Shown piece after piece: positions 25,291-34,098 of a DNA stretch of 64,000 nucleotides. Each line of letters begins with the position of its first letter. Within the stretch, counting starts at the first letter, position 1. Made by a program: the position numbers and the translations under genes. The stretch lies in the NCBI GenBank assembly GCA_039980455.1, contig JBDXCG010000003.1:1178001-1242000 (forward strand), read 5' to 3'. The notes under the pieces are model-generated. The model made no database searches. It was given only the letters and a program-made list of their open reading frames with translations, and was not told where the DNA came from. Source of the DNA: CALINF01 sp039980455 (GTDB lineage Bacteria > Pseudomonadota > Gammaproteobacteria > Pseudomonadales > Halieaceae).

Positions 25291-26514
25291 ATGTTCAACT
25301 TCAGCCAGCAATCCGTGGAACTTCAGGCGCGCCTGAACGCATTTATGGATAACCACATCTATCCCAATGAGTTGGCCTATGCACAGCAGCTGCATGCGGC
25401 GAGCGATCGCTATAGCTACCTGCCATTGATGGACGAGTTAAAGCAGAAAGCACGCGCCGAAGGTCTTTGGAATCTGTTTGTTCCGCCGTCGCTCAACCAT
25501 TTTTGCGATCACGACGGGCTGTCTAATCTCGACTACGCGCCGCTGGCGGAAATTATGGGACGCGTGCTCTGGTCGCCAGAGGTCTTTAATTGCAATGCGC
25601 CCGACACTGGCAATATGGAAGTGTTCATGAAATACGGCAGTGAAGCGCAGCAAAGCGCCTGGCTCACACCCCTGCTTAACGGAGACATTCGCTCCTCCTA
25701 TGCAATGACAGAACCTCAGGTTGCCTCCTCTGACGCCACCAATGTGGAACTGAGCATCCGCCGAGACGGCGACGAGTGGGTGCTCAATGGGCGCAAATGG
25801 TTTATCACCGGCGCACTGTACGAGCGCTGCAAAATTTTCATCGTGATGGGTAAGTCAGACCCCGACCATGCCAACAGGCACCTGCAACAAAGTCAGGTTC
25901 TGGTCCCTAAAGGTACGCCTGGCTTGGAGATCGTGCGTCCGCTCACCACATTGGGCTACGACGACGCCCCCATAGGCCACGCTGAGCTTGTGTTCAATGA
26001 TGTGCGCGTGTCGGCAGACAACATCCTGTTGGGGCCGGGCAGAGGATTTGAGATTGCTCAGGGCAGGCTGGGGCCCGGCCGCATACATCACTGCATGCGC
26101 CTGATTGGCGCGTCACAGCGCTCACTGGAGCTTGCCTGTGCGCGAGCCGAATCACGCTCTACCTTTGGCAAAACGCTTAGCCAGCATCAAAGTGTGCGCG
26201 AGGATATTGCCAAAAGCTTCGCAGAGATAGAAATGATGCGTCTGCTGGTGCTAAAAACCTGCCAGCGCATGGATGAAGTCGGTGCCAAAGGCGCAATGGA
26301 TTTGATAGCCGCGAGCAAAATCAGTGTGCCGATCATGGCGCAAACCATCATCGATCGATGCATGCAGATTCACGGCGCGGGGGGATTGACTGAAGACTAC
26401 TGTATGGCCGAAGCGTTCAACTACGCCCGCTGGTGCCGGCAGGCGGATGGGCCCGATCAAGTGCATCAGATGGCCCTGGGAAAGATGGTCATCAAGCGCC
26501 ACACAGAAGACTGA
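25291..26514 (+). CDS. Acyl-CoA dehydrogenase (ACAD11-like)
   Basis: The protein has 407 residues. Motifs are YAMTEPQVASSDATN, WVLNGRKWFITGAL, a central loop to RIHHCMRLIGASQRSLELA, and the C-terminal QIHGAGGLTEDYCMAEAFNYARWCRQADGP region. This arrangement is found in the ACAD10/11-type group that acts on long or hydroxylated chains. It begins 15 bases after the tRNA CCA, so the tRNA promoter may also read into it. Downstream is a GC-rich stem-loop and a convergent gene. Confidence 0.93.
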   Translation: MFNFSQQSVELQARLNAFMDNHIYPNELAYAQQLHAASDRYSYLPLMDELKQKARAEGLWNLFVPPSLNHFCDHDGLSNLDYAPLAEIMGRVLWSPEVFNCNAPDTGNMEVFMKYGSEAQQSAWLTPLLNGDIRSSYAMTEPQVASSDATNVELSIRRDGDEWVLNGRKWFITGALYERCKIFIVMGKSDPDHANRHLQQSQVLVPKGTPGLEIVRPLTTLGYDDAPIGHAELVFNDVRVSADNILLGPGRGFEIAQGRLGPGRIHHCMRLIGASQRSLELACARAESRSTFGKTLSQHQSVREDIAKSFAEIEMMRLLVLKTCQRMDEVGAKGAMDLIAASKISVPIMAQTIIDRCMQIHGAGGLTEDYCMAEAFNYARWCRQADGPDQVHQMALGKMVIKRHTED

Positions 26515-26534
26515 GTATACAGGCGCACATCAAC

Positions 26535-26557
26535 GGGTCCGGCGTTTTACCGGACCC
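26535..26557. terminator. Stem-loop between convergent genes
   Basis: GGGTCCGG and CCGGACCC form an 8-bp stem (9 bp with the flanking C-G) with a 7-base loop. It lies between a plus-strand dehydrogenase and a minus-strand oxidoreductase. There is no T-run, so two-way termination is only likely. Confidence 0.5.
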
Positions 26558-26568
26558 GCACGAGGCTA

Positions 26569-27573
26569 TCAGATCTGTACGCAGATTTTGCCAAAATGCT
26601 GCTGAGATTCCTGATGACGAAACGCATCGGCCAGATCAGCCAATGCAAAATGCGAGTCAATGACCGGCTCGAGGCCATTGGTCTCTACGGCTGAAATCAG
26701 CTGCTGCTGGTGAGCGCGACTGCCGACTGTGATGCCACTGATGACCGCATTTTTCTGAAACAACTCGGCAGTAGGCACTTCACCTGTCATGCCCGTCAAA
26801 ACACCAATCATGCTGATGCAACCGCCAAAGGCAACCGCACGAATAGACTGAGGTACGGTACCTGATCCACCCACTTCAACAACCAGGTCTACTCCCCGGC
26901 CACCGGTCAGCTCGAGTACCCGGTTGCCCCACTCAGGCGTAGATCGGTAGTTGATGAGATGGTCTGCACCCAACTTCTGCAGTCTTTCGAGCTTTTCGTC
27001 CGAAGACGATGTGGCAATCACATTGCACCCCATCATTTTGGCCAGCTGTAGAGCGAAGATCGATACTCCACCACTGCCCTGTACTAACACCCAATCTCCC
27101 GGCCTTAGCTGTGTTTCAACCATCAGAGCACGCCATGCAGTAAGGCCGGCGCAGGTCAGCGTGGAAGCAGCATCAAAATCGAGGTTGGCTGGCATGCGGG
27201 TAAATGCATTAGCACCCAGGGTGACACTCTGCGCAGCGAATCCATTGATATGATCACCGGGTACACCCACTAGCTTGGATAGTGCGGGGCCGCCATCGTG
27301 CCAGTTAGGAAAGAAGCAGCTTAGTACCCGATCGCCGGCTGCAAACTCTGTCACACCATCGCCTACTGCAGCGACAACGCCAGCACCGTCTGACATGGGT
27401 ATACGACCCTCTTCCACTGGAATCATCCCTGACACCACTGCGTAATCGTGAAAGTTCAGCGAACTGGCCTTAATGTCGACTTGTATCTCGCCGGGGCCGG
27501 GTGCAACCGGCTCTATGTCGCTTAGCACTAGTTGGTCCAGGCCTCCGGGTTTTTTCAACGTTATCGCTTGCAT
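26569..27573 (-). CDS. Zinc-independent MDR alcohol dehydrogenase/quinone oxidoreductase
   Basis: This is a medium-chain dehydrogenase/reductase of 334 residues. The N-terminal GroES-like fold has ASSLNFHDYAVVSG and DGAGVVAAVG, then the Rossmann motif WVLVQGSGGVSIFALQLAK. The C-terminal end is FALADLADAFRHQESQQHFGKICV. The cysteine and histidine ligands of the catalytic zinc are absent. It is therefore a quinone-oxidoreductase-like NADPH enzyme. The substrate is unknown. It lies 61 bases downstream of the CoA transferase gene on the same strand. Confidence 0.9.
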   Translation of the reverse strand: MQAITLKKPGGLDQLVLSDIEPVAPGPGEIQVDIKASSLNFHDYAVVSGMIPVEEGRIPMSDGAGVVAAVGDGVTEFAAGDRVLSCFFPNWHDGGPALSKLVGVPGDHINGFAAQSVTLGANAFTRMPANLDFDAASTLTCAGLTAWRALMVETQLRPGDWVLVQGSGGVSIFALQLAKMMGCNVIATSSSDEKLERLQKLGADHLINYRSTPEWGNRVLELTGGRGVDLVVEVGGSGTVPQSIRAVAFGGCISMIGVLTGMTGEVPTAELFQKNAVISGITVGSRAHQQQLISAVETNGLEPVIDSHFALADLADAFRHQESQQHFGKICVQI

Positions 27574-27634
27574 AGATGCTCTTCCTCTTTTATGTCAGTT
27601 AACTATATTCGTAAACGTTTGCAATGCACCACGG

Positions 27635-28918
27635 TCAAACGCGCAATCGTAGGAGCTCCCGGGCATCTTTGGCCAGGCTCTCCTGAAAATCCGGGTGGGC
27701 TATCTCTATCAGATCCCGCGCTCGCTCGGCGATAGAGCGCCCGCGCAACCGTGCCACACCATACTCGGTAACGACGTAATCAACATGTGCGCGAGTTGTG
27801 ACCACCCCTGAACCACTAGCCAGTGTTGACACAAGGCGTGACAGCGACCCGTCACGCGCAGTTGAAGGTAGCGCAATGATTGACTTGCCATGTTCAGATG
27901 ACGTGGCTCCCAAAACAAAATCGACCTGGCCACCTACACCTGAATAAATTTTATGTCCGAGCGAATCAGCGCATACTTGCCCCGATAGATCAATCTGGAT
28001 AGCGCTGTTGATTGATGTCGCCTGCGGGTTTTTGGCGATCACTACTGGATTGTTTACAAACTCAGCATCCAGAAATGCGATCTCTGGATTGTCGTCAACC
28101 GTGTCATAGAGAGCCTGCGTACCCATAGTGAAACTTGTGACGCATCTGCCGCGGGCTATTTTTTTGCGAGAGTTATCGATTACCCCGGCTTCCAGCAGGG
28201 CCAGCACTCCATCTGAAAACATCTCTGTATGGATACCCAGATGCTTCCGGTCATGCAGGCAAGCCAGCGCGGCATCTGGAATCGCACCAATACCCATTTG
28301 CAGGCAATCGCCATCATTAATAAGGCTAGCGACTTGCTGACCAATACGCTGTTCTACATCAGACAAGGCTTTGGATTCGAACGCGATGAGAGGCACCTCA
28401 TCCATATAGGCGTGATCGATATCCTTGAGATTGATAAAGCCGTCTCCATGCGTCCGTGGCATGAGCGGATTGACATGGGCAATGATTTTGCCAGCCATCT
28501 GGCACGCCGCGGCCGTTGCTTCTACTGAAATGCCCAGGGAACAGTTACCGTGCTGATCCGGGCTGGATACCTGCACCAGGGCCGTGTCCACTCGCTGATC
28601 ACCACGGCGCAGGAGTTTGGGAATCTCCGATAGAAAAATGGGCACATAGTCTGCCCTGCCCTCATTAATAAGCTGCCGTGTGGCCTTGCCTGCAAAAAAA
28701 CAGCGATGACGTAAGTGACCGTCCAGTGCAGGCACCGTAACAGCGTCTGCATGTTCTAAGTGCAACTGCATCATAGTGACGCCGTCGAGCGTCAGCGCGT
28801 GCTCGGCCAAAGCATCCAGCAAAACCGTAGGGGTAGCGGCCATTGAATGACACCAGATATTCTCGCCAGACTGAATCGCTGATATTGCTTCTACTGCCGA
28901 GTTCGCAAACTTTTGCAA
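27635..28918 (-). CDS. Acetyl-CoA hydrolase/4-hydroxybutyrate CoA-transferase family
   Basis: This is a CoA transferase or hydrolase of family I. Its blocks include MGIGAIPDAALACL, LGIHTEMFSDGVLALLEAG, KIYSGVGGQVDFVLGA and the C-terminal VVTEYGVARLRGRSIAERA. It has 427 residues. The best start is a TTG at 28918, with AGGTAGGG just upstream; no ATG or GTG lies earlier in frame. It probably moves CoA between acetyl-CoA and other short acids. It precedes the MDR oxidoreductase gene. Confidence 0.92.
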   Translation of the reverse strand: MQKFANSAVEAISAIQSGENIWCHSMAATPTVLLDALAEHALTLDGVTMMQLHLEHADAVTVPALDGHLRHRCFFAGKATRQLINEGRADYVPIFLSEIPKLLRRGDQRVDTALVQVSSPDQHGNCSLGISVEATAAACQMAGKIIAHVNPLMPRTHGDGFINLKDIDHAYMDEVPLIAFESKALSDVEQRIGQQVASLINDGDCLQMGIGAIPDAALACLHDRKHLGIHTEMFSDGVLALLEAGVIDNSRKKIARGRCVTSFTMGTQALYDTVDDNPEIAFLDAEFVNNPVVIAKNPQATSINSAIQIDLSGQVCADSLGHKIYSGVGGQVDFVLGATSSEHGKSIIALPSTARDGSLSRLVSTLASGSGVVTTRAHVDYVVTEYGVARLRGRSIAERARDLIEIAHPDFQESLAKDARELLRLRV

Positions 28919-29001
28919 TTGGCCCTACCTGGAACGGGTGAATAATTGGACGCTTAGTATAGGATGTCGACACACGTTTGTATTGACCCGCAATATTGCC
29001 G

Positions 29002-29442
29002 CTAATGCCCGTTACGAAAAATCATAGCCAATAGATAGCATAGATGGATAAGCACAACGATCAGGGTTAAACGGGTGCGCAAACTAACGTACCAGGCTGG
29101 GTTGTCAGAGGAATTGCGCTCGAACCACAGTAGTGCCAGATACCCAAGCATCAATAGAGCGGCGGCCAGAAGTGCCTGCGCTGTGAGAACACTAAGAGCG
29201 GCGAAGAGTACCAACCCATTACTCACCAGCACGCGAAGCATCGAGGCGGTATCGGAGTAAGATGAAGCTGAACCCCAGAGTGTTCCGGCCAGAAAACACA
29301 ATATCGCCAGCGAATAAATAACAAAACCCTGCTGGGATAATGCCTGTAGATAATCCTTAGCCAGCAAGGTCCCCAATGCGAAGCCGGCAAAGGGCAGCGC
29401 GCCCGCATAGCCAAGCCACTGCATTATCCTGCGCGTGTTCAC
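29002..29442 (-). CDS. DUF3429 membrane protein
   Basis: The protein has about 146 residues and four to five hydrophobic helices. It starts near MQWLGYAGALPFAGFALG, the family's typical first helix, and ends with a helix before RNGH. The GTG at 29442 lies one base after the previous stop codon; an ATG at 29424 is the alternative. The gene is translationally tied to the DUF3833 lipoprotein. DUF3429 proteins are small inner-membrane proteins of unknown function. Confidence 0.82.
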   Translation of the reverse strand: MNTRRIMQWLGYAGALPFAGFALGTLLAKDYLQALSQQGFVIYSLAILCFLAGTLWGSASSYSDTASMLRVLVSNGLVLFAALSVLTAQALLAAALLMLGYLALLWFERNSSDNPAWYVSLRTRLTLIVVLIHLCYLLAMIFRNGH

Positions 29443-29443
29443 C

Positions 29444-29998
29444 TCAGCTGTCCTGTGATCGCCGCTCAATGACCAATAATATCTCGCCCACCTCGAAACC
29501 AAACTTTATCATGCGCGACTCGTTCATCAGGACATTAGGGTTAACCAGGTACATGCGATCATCAACGCGTATGTCGAGCGTATCGCCGTTGTAGGGAATT
29601 CTCAGTACATAGTCGAGGAACATACTGTTGCCGGCGACAGTAACGGCTCCGCCTCCGACCACATCCCCTGCGGTACCCGTGTAGCGACCGGGGCCGTTGG
29701 GGGTTAGCGTCCAGACGCGACGATCGATCTCGCCATCATCAAACAGAAAATCCTCTTCCAAGGTTCCAACACCGTCTTCCCAATAGGCTTTGATTTCAAC
29801 ATTAAAACTGCGAATAACCTTGCCACTGCGATTTTTGAGCACGCCGTGGGCTGTCAGCCTGCCATCAAAGAACTCCTCAGGCACAAGCTGCGGCGTATTA
29901 CCCGCGTAATCTTGCACCGTAACTGATGTGCAAGCAGTTAGTGCTGGCAGCAACAGCGCAACACCTAGCAACCTAAAGAAATAACCAATCACAGCCAT
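29444..29998 (-). CDS. DUF3833 family lipoprotein
   Basis: The protein has 184 residues. The signal peptide ends at the lipobox LTAC, so Cys23 would be lipidated. The body has PEEFFDGRLTAHGVLKNRSGKV and the strand blocks typical of DUF3833, ending in VGEILLVIERRS. It is likely an outer-membrane lipoprotein facing the periplasm. It forms a two-gene unit with the DUF3429 gene that follows. Function unknown. Confidence 0.87.
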   Translation of the reverse strand: MAVIGYFFRLLGVALLLPALTACTSVTVQDYAGNTPQLVPEEFFDGRLTAHGVLKNRSGKVIRSFNVEIKAYWEDGVGTLEEDFLFDDGEIDRRVWTLTPNGPGRYTGTAGDVVGGGAVTVAGNSMFLDYVLRIPYNGDTLDIRVDDRMYLVNPNVLMNESRMIKFGFEVGEILLVIERRSQDS

Positions 29999-30225
29999 AG
30001 CCCTCTCATACTTGATCTATCGGACGCAAAAACCTCAGGCTTCAACCAGGGCTACTGCAGACAGCCTTCGTCACCTCGCAGGCGCGATTGGCCATTACCT
30101 TGGCAAGCAATGCGTTCCCAAAGGACACACTCAACCACCACGCTGCATTGCCTGCTATTGCGTGGCTCTGTAGTTACTTACGGTTGGTTGCTGCAGTTGG
30201 CTCAACTTCTCGCCGAACAATGGAC

Positions 30226-32049
30226 TCAGGTAAGCTCCGACTCAGTATCAAGTTGCTTCACAAGGTTCGCGTAGAAGCCTGCCTCAGCCATTAAGTCACT
30301 GTGGGTACCGCGCTCGACGATGGTGCCACCGTCAAGCACAAGAATTTCATCCGAATGTTGAATCGTGCTTAGCCGATGCGCTATCGCAATCACTGTTTTT
30401 TCTTCAAAGACGTGATCAATCGCCTTCTGAATCAGCTGCTCAGTCACTGAATCTACGGAACTGGTAGCCTCATCCAGCATCACGACTTCGCTGCCACTGG
30501 CAATAGCCCTCGCAAACGCAATCAGCTGGGCCTGCCCTGCAGACAAATTGCCGCCATTGCTCTGCAGTTCGAATTGGTATCGCCCCGGTAATCGCTCGAT
30601 GAATTCATCGGCGTATACGTATTTAGCAGCATCCGAAATAAAGTCAGGATTTGAAGACTGACGCTCCAGCCCGATGTTAAAAGCAATACTCTCGTTGAAC
30701 AGGAAAACCTCCTGCTGCATCAGAGAAAAGAACTTACCGACCTCCGCTTTTGGAATCTGTTTGAGCTCTATACCGTTGAGCTTGATTGAGCCCTCATAGT
30801 TACCATAAGTTTTTGTGAGCAGGCGCAGTATTGTCGATTTTCCCGATCCAGTGCTCCCCACAAGCGCAATTTTGCTGCCCTTGGTCAGGCTAAAGGAAAC
30901 ACCTTGCAATACCCACGGGCCATCGTCGCTATAACGAAATCTGACATCGATAAACTCAAGTGACTTAAACGCATCCAACTGCGCTCGCTGCACCGCGCTG
31001 AGCGGCTTCACGCCGGCACTATCTTCCAACTCTGTTTCTTCCTCGTATATTTCTTCAATATGATCGAAGGCAGCAAATGCACGCTGAATAGACGCCATTT
31101 GCGAGGTGAAGTCGCGAATGGGCACAAATATCTTATCGAGCGTGTTAATAAAGCCCACCAACACGCCAAGCGTGATCGTCGCGGCCAAAATCTCCTTCGA
31201 GCCATACCAGATAATGAGCCCCATACTGACTGTCGTAATACCCTCAATGATGGAATATAGAGCGGAGTCGTAGAGATTTGATTTCGATTGTGCTTCACGA
31301 AACTCCTCGGTATACGTGGCATACCGCTTGTGTACCTCGGCTTCGGCATTGTAAAGCTGCACCGTTTTAATGCCGCTGAGACACTCTTGCAGATAGCCGG
31401 TACCTTGGGATAACACCACACGGGCACGCAGGTAGGTATCACGCAGGCGTCGCCTGAGCATTTCGGTGATGTAGTAAATCAGCGGGCCAATCAGCAGCAG
31501 TACCAGAGTGAGCTGCCAGCTGATGAACATCAAAAAGACTAACAGCGCCAATGTGATTAACACATCGCGAATCATGCTCAACAGGCCTTGCGTAAAGGAC
31601 TCGCTGATGGCTTCCAGGTCGCTAGTTAGACGCGTGAGCGTAACGCCCATGGGTGTTTTGTCGAAGTAACGTCGCGGAAAGTGCAGTACGCGATTGAACA
31701 TTTCCGCGCGAATATCACGGATCGCATACTGTGCCGCCGACTGAAGCGAATAGTTAAATACAGCATCCGCCAGAAAATTACCCAACAATACCCCGGCTAA
31801 TGCCAAACACGACAGCACAAGCCCCTCTGCCTGCATGGGTACTAACTGGTTGTCGATGATGCGCATGATCAACCATGGAAATAAAATGGCAAAGGTGACG
31901 GATACTGGAATTAGACTGAGCCCCAGAATCACCTGCCTGCGGTATGGCCTGAAGTGGCCTAGAAAGCGCTGCACCAACCCCCATCGCAGCTGCTGACGCA
32001 ATGGGGCCGGTTTCGTTTCTGCGCCTTGTGCAGCTGAATCGGCCCTCAT
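30226..32049 (-). CDS. ABC exporter half-transporter with canonical catalytic site
   Basis: The protein is 607 residues: an N-terminal six-helix transmembrane domain, then an ATPase domain. The ATPase has Walker A GSTGSGKST, signature NLSAGQ (LSAGQ, not LSGGQ), Walker B VVMLDEATSSVD with the catalytic Glu, and AIAHR as the H-loop. It resembles YheH/MdlB-type exporters. The ATG overlaps the stop of the partner gene by 4 bases. The substrate could be a lipid, peptide or drug. Together with its partner it makes one complete and one degenerate ATP site. Confidence 0.93.
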   Translation of the reverse strand: MRADSAAQGAETKPAPLRQQLRWGLVQRFLGHFRPYRRQVILGLSLIPVSVTFAILFPWLIMRIIDNQLVPMQAEGLVLSCLALAGVLLGNFLADAVFNYSLQSAAQYAIRDIRAEMFNRVLHFPRRYFDKTPMGVTLTRLTSDLEAISESFTQGLLSMIRDVLITLALLVFLMFISWQLTLVLLLIGPLIYYITEMLRRRLRDTYLRARVVLSQGTGYLQECLSGIKTVQLYNAEAEVHKRYATYTEEFREAQSKSNLYDSALYSIIEGITTVSMGLIIWYGSKEILAATITLGVLVGFINTLDKIFVPIRDFTSQMASIQRAFAAFDHIEEIYEEETELEDSAGVKPLSAVQRAQLDAFKSLEFIDVRFRYSDDGPWVLQGVSFSLTKGSKIALVGSTGSGKSTILRLLTKTYGNYEGSIKLNGIELKQIPKAEVGKFFSLMQQEVFLFNESIAFNIGLERQSSNPDFISDAAKYVYADEFIERLPGRYQFELQSNGGNLSAGQAQLIAFARAIASGSEVVMLDEATSSVDSVTEQLIQKAIDHVFEEKTVIAIAHRLSTIQHSDEILVLDGGTIVERGTHSDLMAEAGFYANLVKQLDTESELT

Positions 32050-33929
32050 GCGACGACCTCATTGGCGTGCTGTTGCAGCTGCCATGTGTGGCGGTACTCC
32101 TGCGAGCTCTGCAGCAGTTGCGCATGCGTACCTTGCGCCACAATTCGACCGCCGTTCAATACCAGAATGATATCGACCTTTTCCAACACAGTAGCGCGGT
32201 GAGAGACAATCAACGTTGCAGAGCTGCGAGCCTGATTGAATATCTGGTCTAGCAGAAAACGCTCTGTTTCGTTGTCGACTGCAGACAGCACATTGTCCAG
32301 CACCATAAGCTTACATGGGGTATACAACCCGCGGGCAAGACTCAGGCGCTGTTTCTGCCCACCTGACAACAGTATTCCCTTCTCTCCTACAAGAGTTTCC
32401 TCCTGCTCGGGAAACTGCTGTACTTCATCCAGCATATCGCTTTGGTACAGCGCCCGCTCCATTGGCAATGGATCAGCTGGATCGCCGGCACCAAACTGGA
32501 TATTTTGTGTGACTGTGTCGGAAAAGAGAAAAGGATCCTGGGTGATGGTACGTACCGCGCTGCGCAAATCCTGCCGCGACAACGAAGTAATGTCGATATC
32601 GTCAATAAAAATCGATTCTGGCGTCACTTCAAGATGGCTATTGAGGCAGTTCACCAGAGTAGTTTTACCCGACCCCACTTTGCCCAGTATGCCCACCATT
32701 TGCCCTGGCTTGATGTCAAAACTGACATTGCTCAGAGCGGGCGTATCACTGCCAGGATACGTGTAACTGAGGTTTTTAACCCGGAGGTGATGAGAAAACA
32801 GTGCCTCGCGCTTGGCAGGTTGCAGATGCTGCTTATCCTGTTGATGTTCGGGTTGATCCAATATGCGGCGCATGCTCTCCAAAGACACAACACCTGTCTG
32901 CAATGCTGACAAAACCATGCCTAGAGAGATAAAAGGCATCGCCAATAGTGCTGCGTAGGAAAGGAGCGCCGTAAGATCGCCCAGCGATAGCTCTGCCTGA
33001 ATCAGATAGCCGCCCCCCACTGCCAATATCAATACCTTCAGCAGGCGGTCGGTATAGGCAATAACCGGGATTACCACGGTACGCACCAGGGATAGACGCA
33101 GGGAGCGGTCGAGTATCTTGCCATTTTCCTTGTCGAACGCCGCTTCAGCCCAGTCTTGAATGTGGTTGGACTTAATCACCTCGATGCCAGACAAAAAGCC
33201 GACTGTGGTAGACGACATCTCTTGCAGCTCCACCATACGTATCCGCATCATCCGACGCATGAACGCGATACCTTTGTGCGCGATGGCAAACGTGATCACA
33301 ACAGGCAGGATGCAGAAAAGCGTAAGGCTGGGGGAGATCTGGTACATCTTCAGTGGCGTCAAGGATAGCGCGAAGAGAATATTGAACACCTGCAGCATCA
33401 CGATACCCGCTAGCGCCCGAACCCCATTGATATCGTTGTTAACGATGGAAATTAGTGCACCCGTTTCATGCTCGCGGTAAAACGCTGGTCGCATCTTTGT
33501 AAGCTTGGCAAAGGCATCGTCTTTGAGCTCTCTCTCTATCGCGCGCCCCGGGTTGAAAAACAGTATCCGCGATACCGTTCGCGTAACCACCATCAGCAAG
33601 GCAAATACCACCACCGCGCCGATGCTGTACATCAAGGCATCTTGCTGTTGCCCGAGTGTCTCGCTACTGAGCAGGTCAATGCTTTCACCCAAATACAAAG
33701 GGATTGAAACAGCCAGCCAATTGGTGAGAAAAATGAACACAATGCCCCACCCATAGGCCTGCTTGTGATGCAGGACATAGCGAAAGAAAAAGCGAGCGTT
33801 AGATTCTCGGCTGGTGGCTGTCAATCTGATCCTTGGGTGCAAAAGCGATGGCGATAGGATGCCCGCCGAGCAGTATAGGCCATAGTAGCCAACTGTCCCA
33901 TTCCCGCGTCGGTCGATTGCTCTGGCCAA
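32046..33929 (-). CDS. ABC exporter half-transporter with degenerate Walker B
   Basis: The protein is 627 residues with six helices and an ATPase domain. Walker A GKVGSGKTT and signature LSGGQ are intact, but Walker B reads LMVLDNVLSAVD. The catalytic glutamate is replaced by asparagine. The H-loop IVSHR is kept. The family is YheI/MdlA-like. The N-terminal 35 residues before the first transmembrane block may not be translated, since family members start near RFFFRYVLHH. The ATG at 33929 is taken as the longest start. It is first in the ABC operon. Confidence 0.9.
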   Translation of the reverse strand: MARAIDRRGNGTVGYYGLYCSAGILSPSLLHPRIRLTATSRESNARFFFRYVLHHKQAYGWGIVFIFLTNWLAVSIPLYLGESIDLLSSETLGQQQDALMYSIGAVVVFALLMVVTRTVSRILFFNPGRAIERELKDDAFAKLTKMRPAFYREHETGALISIVNNDINGVRALAGIVMLQVFNILFALSLTPLKMYQISPSLTLFCILPVVITFAIAHKGIAFMRRMMRIRMVELQEMSSTTVGFLSGIEVIKSNHIQDWAEAAFDKENGKILDRSLRLSLVRTVVIPVIAYTDRLLKVLILAVGGGYLIQAELSLGDLTALLSYAALLAMPFISLGMVLSALQTGVVSLESMRRILDQPEHQQDKQHLQPAKREALFSHHLRVKNLSYTYPGSDTPALSNVSFDIKPGQMVGILGKVGSGKTTLVNCLNSHLEVTPESIFIDDIDITSLSRQDLRSAVRTITQDPFLFSDTVTQNIQFGAGDPADPLPMERALYQSDMLDEVQQFPEQEETLVGEKGILLSGGQKQRLSLARGLYTPCKLMVLDNVLSAVDNETERFLLDQIFNQARSSATLIVSHRATVLEKVDIILVLNGGRIVAQGTHAQLLQSSQEYRHTWQLQQHANEVVA

Positions 33930-33957
33930 CGCTGTTGTCGAGCGCTAATCTCCCTAA

Positions 33958-34010
33958 CTAGCCGCTATGCGGCGGCATCTGCCGCTCTATCGAGCGACCA
34001 ACGCGGCTAG
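33958..34010. repeat. Nested inverted repeats upstream of asmA-like gene
   Basis: The outer arms CTAGCCGC (33958-33965) and GCGGCTAG (34003-34010) enclose a perfect hairpin GCGGCA-TC-TGCCGC (33972-33985). The element sits between the divergent ABC and AsmA genes, 88 bases before the AsmA start. It could be an operator, a leader structure or a small RNA end. Confidence 0.5.
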
Positions 34011-34098
34011 TGCTTCAACATACCGTCCAAACGTCTTAAACTAGCGGGCGAAAAATTCACAATCAAACATCGAGCTTAGACCAAACAGGCAGCCCGCC

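Noticed and set aside
25199..26514. tRNA-Arg as an integration site for a mobile element
   Set aside because: No integrase, no repeat of the tRNA 3' end and only an acyl-CoA dehydrogenase gene follow.
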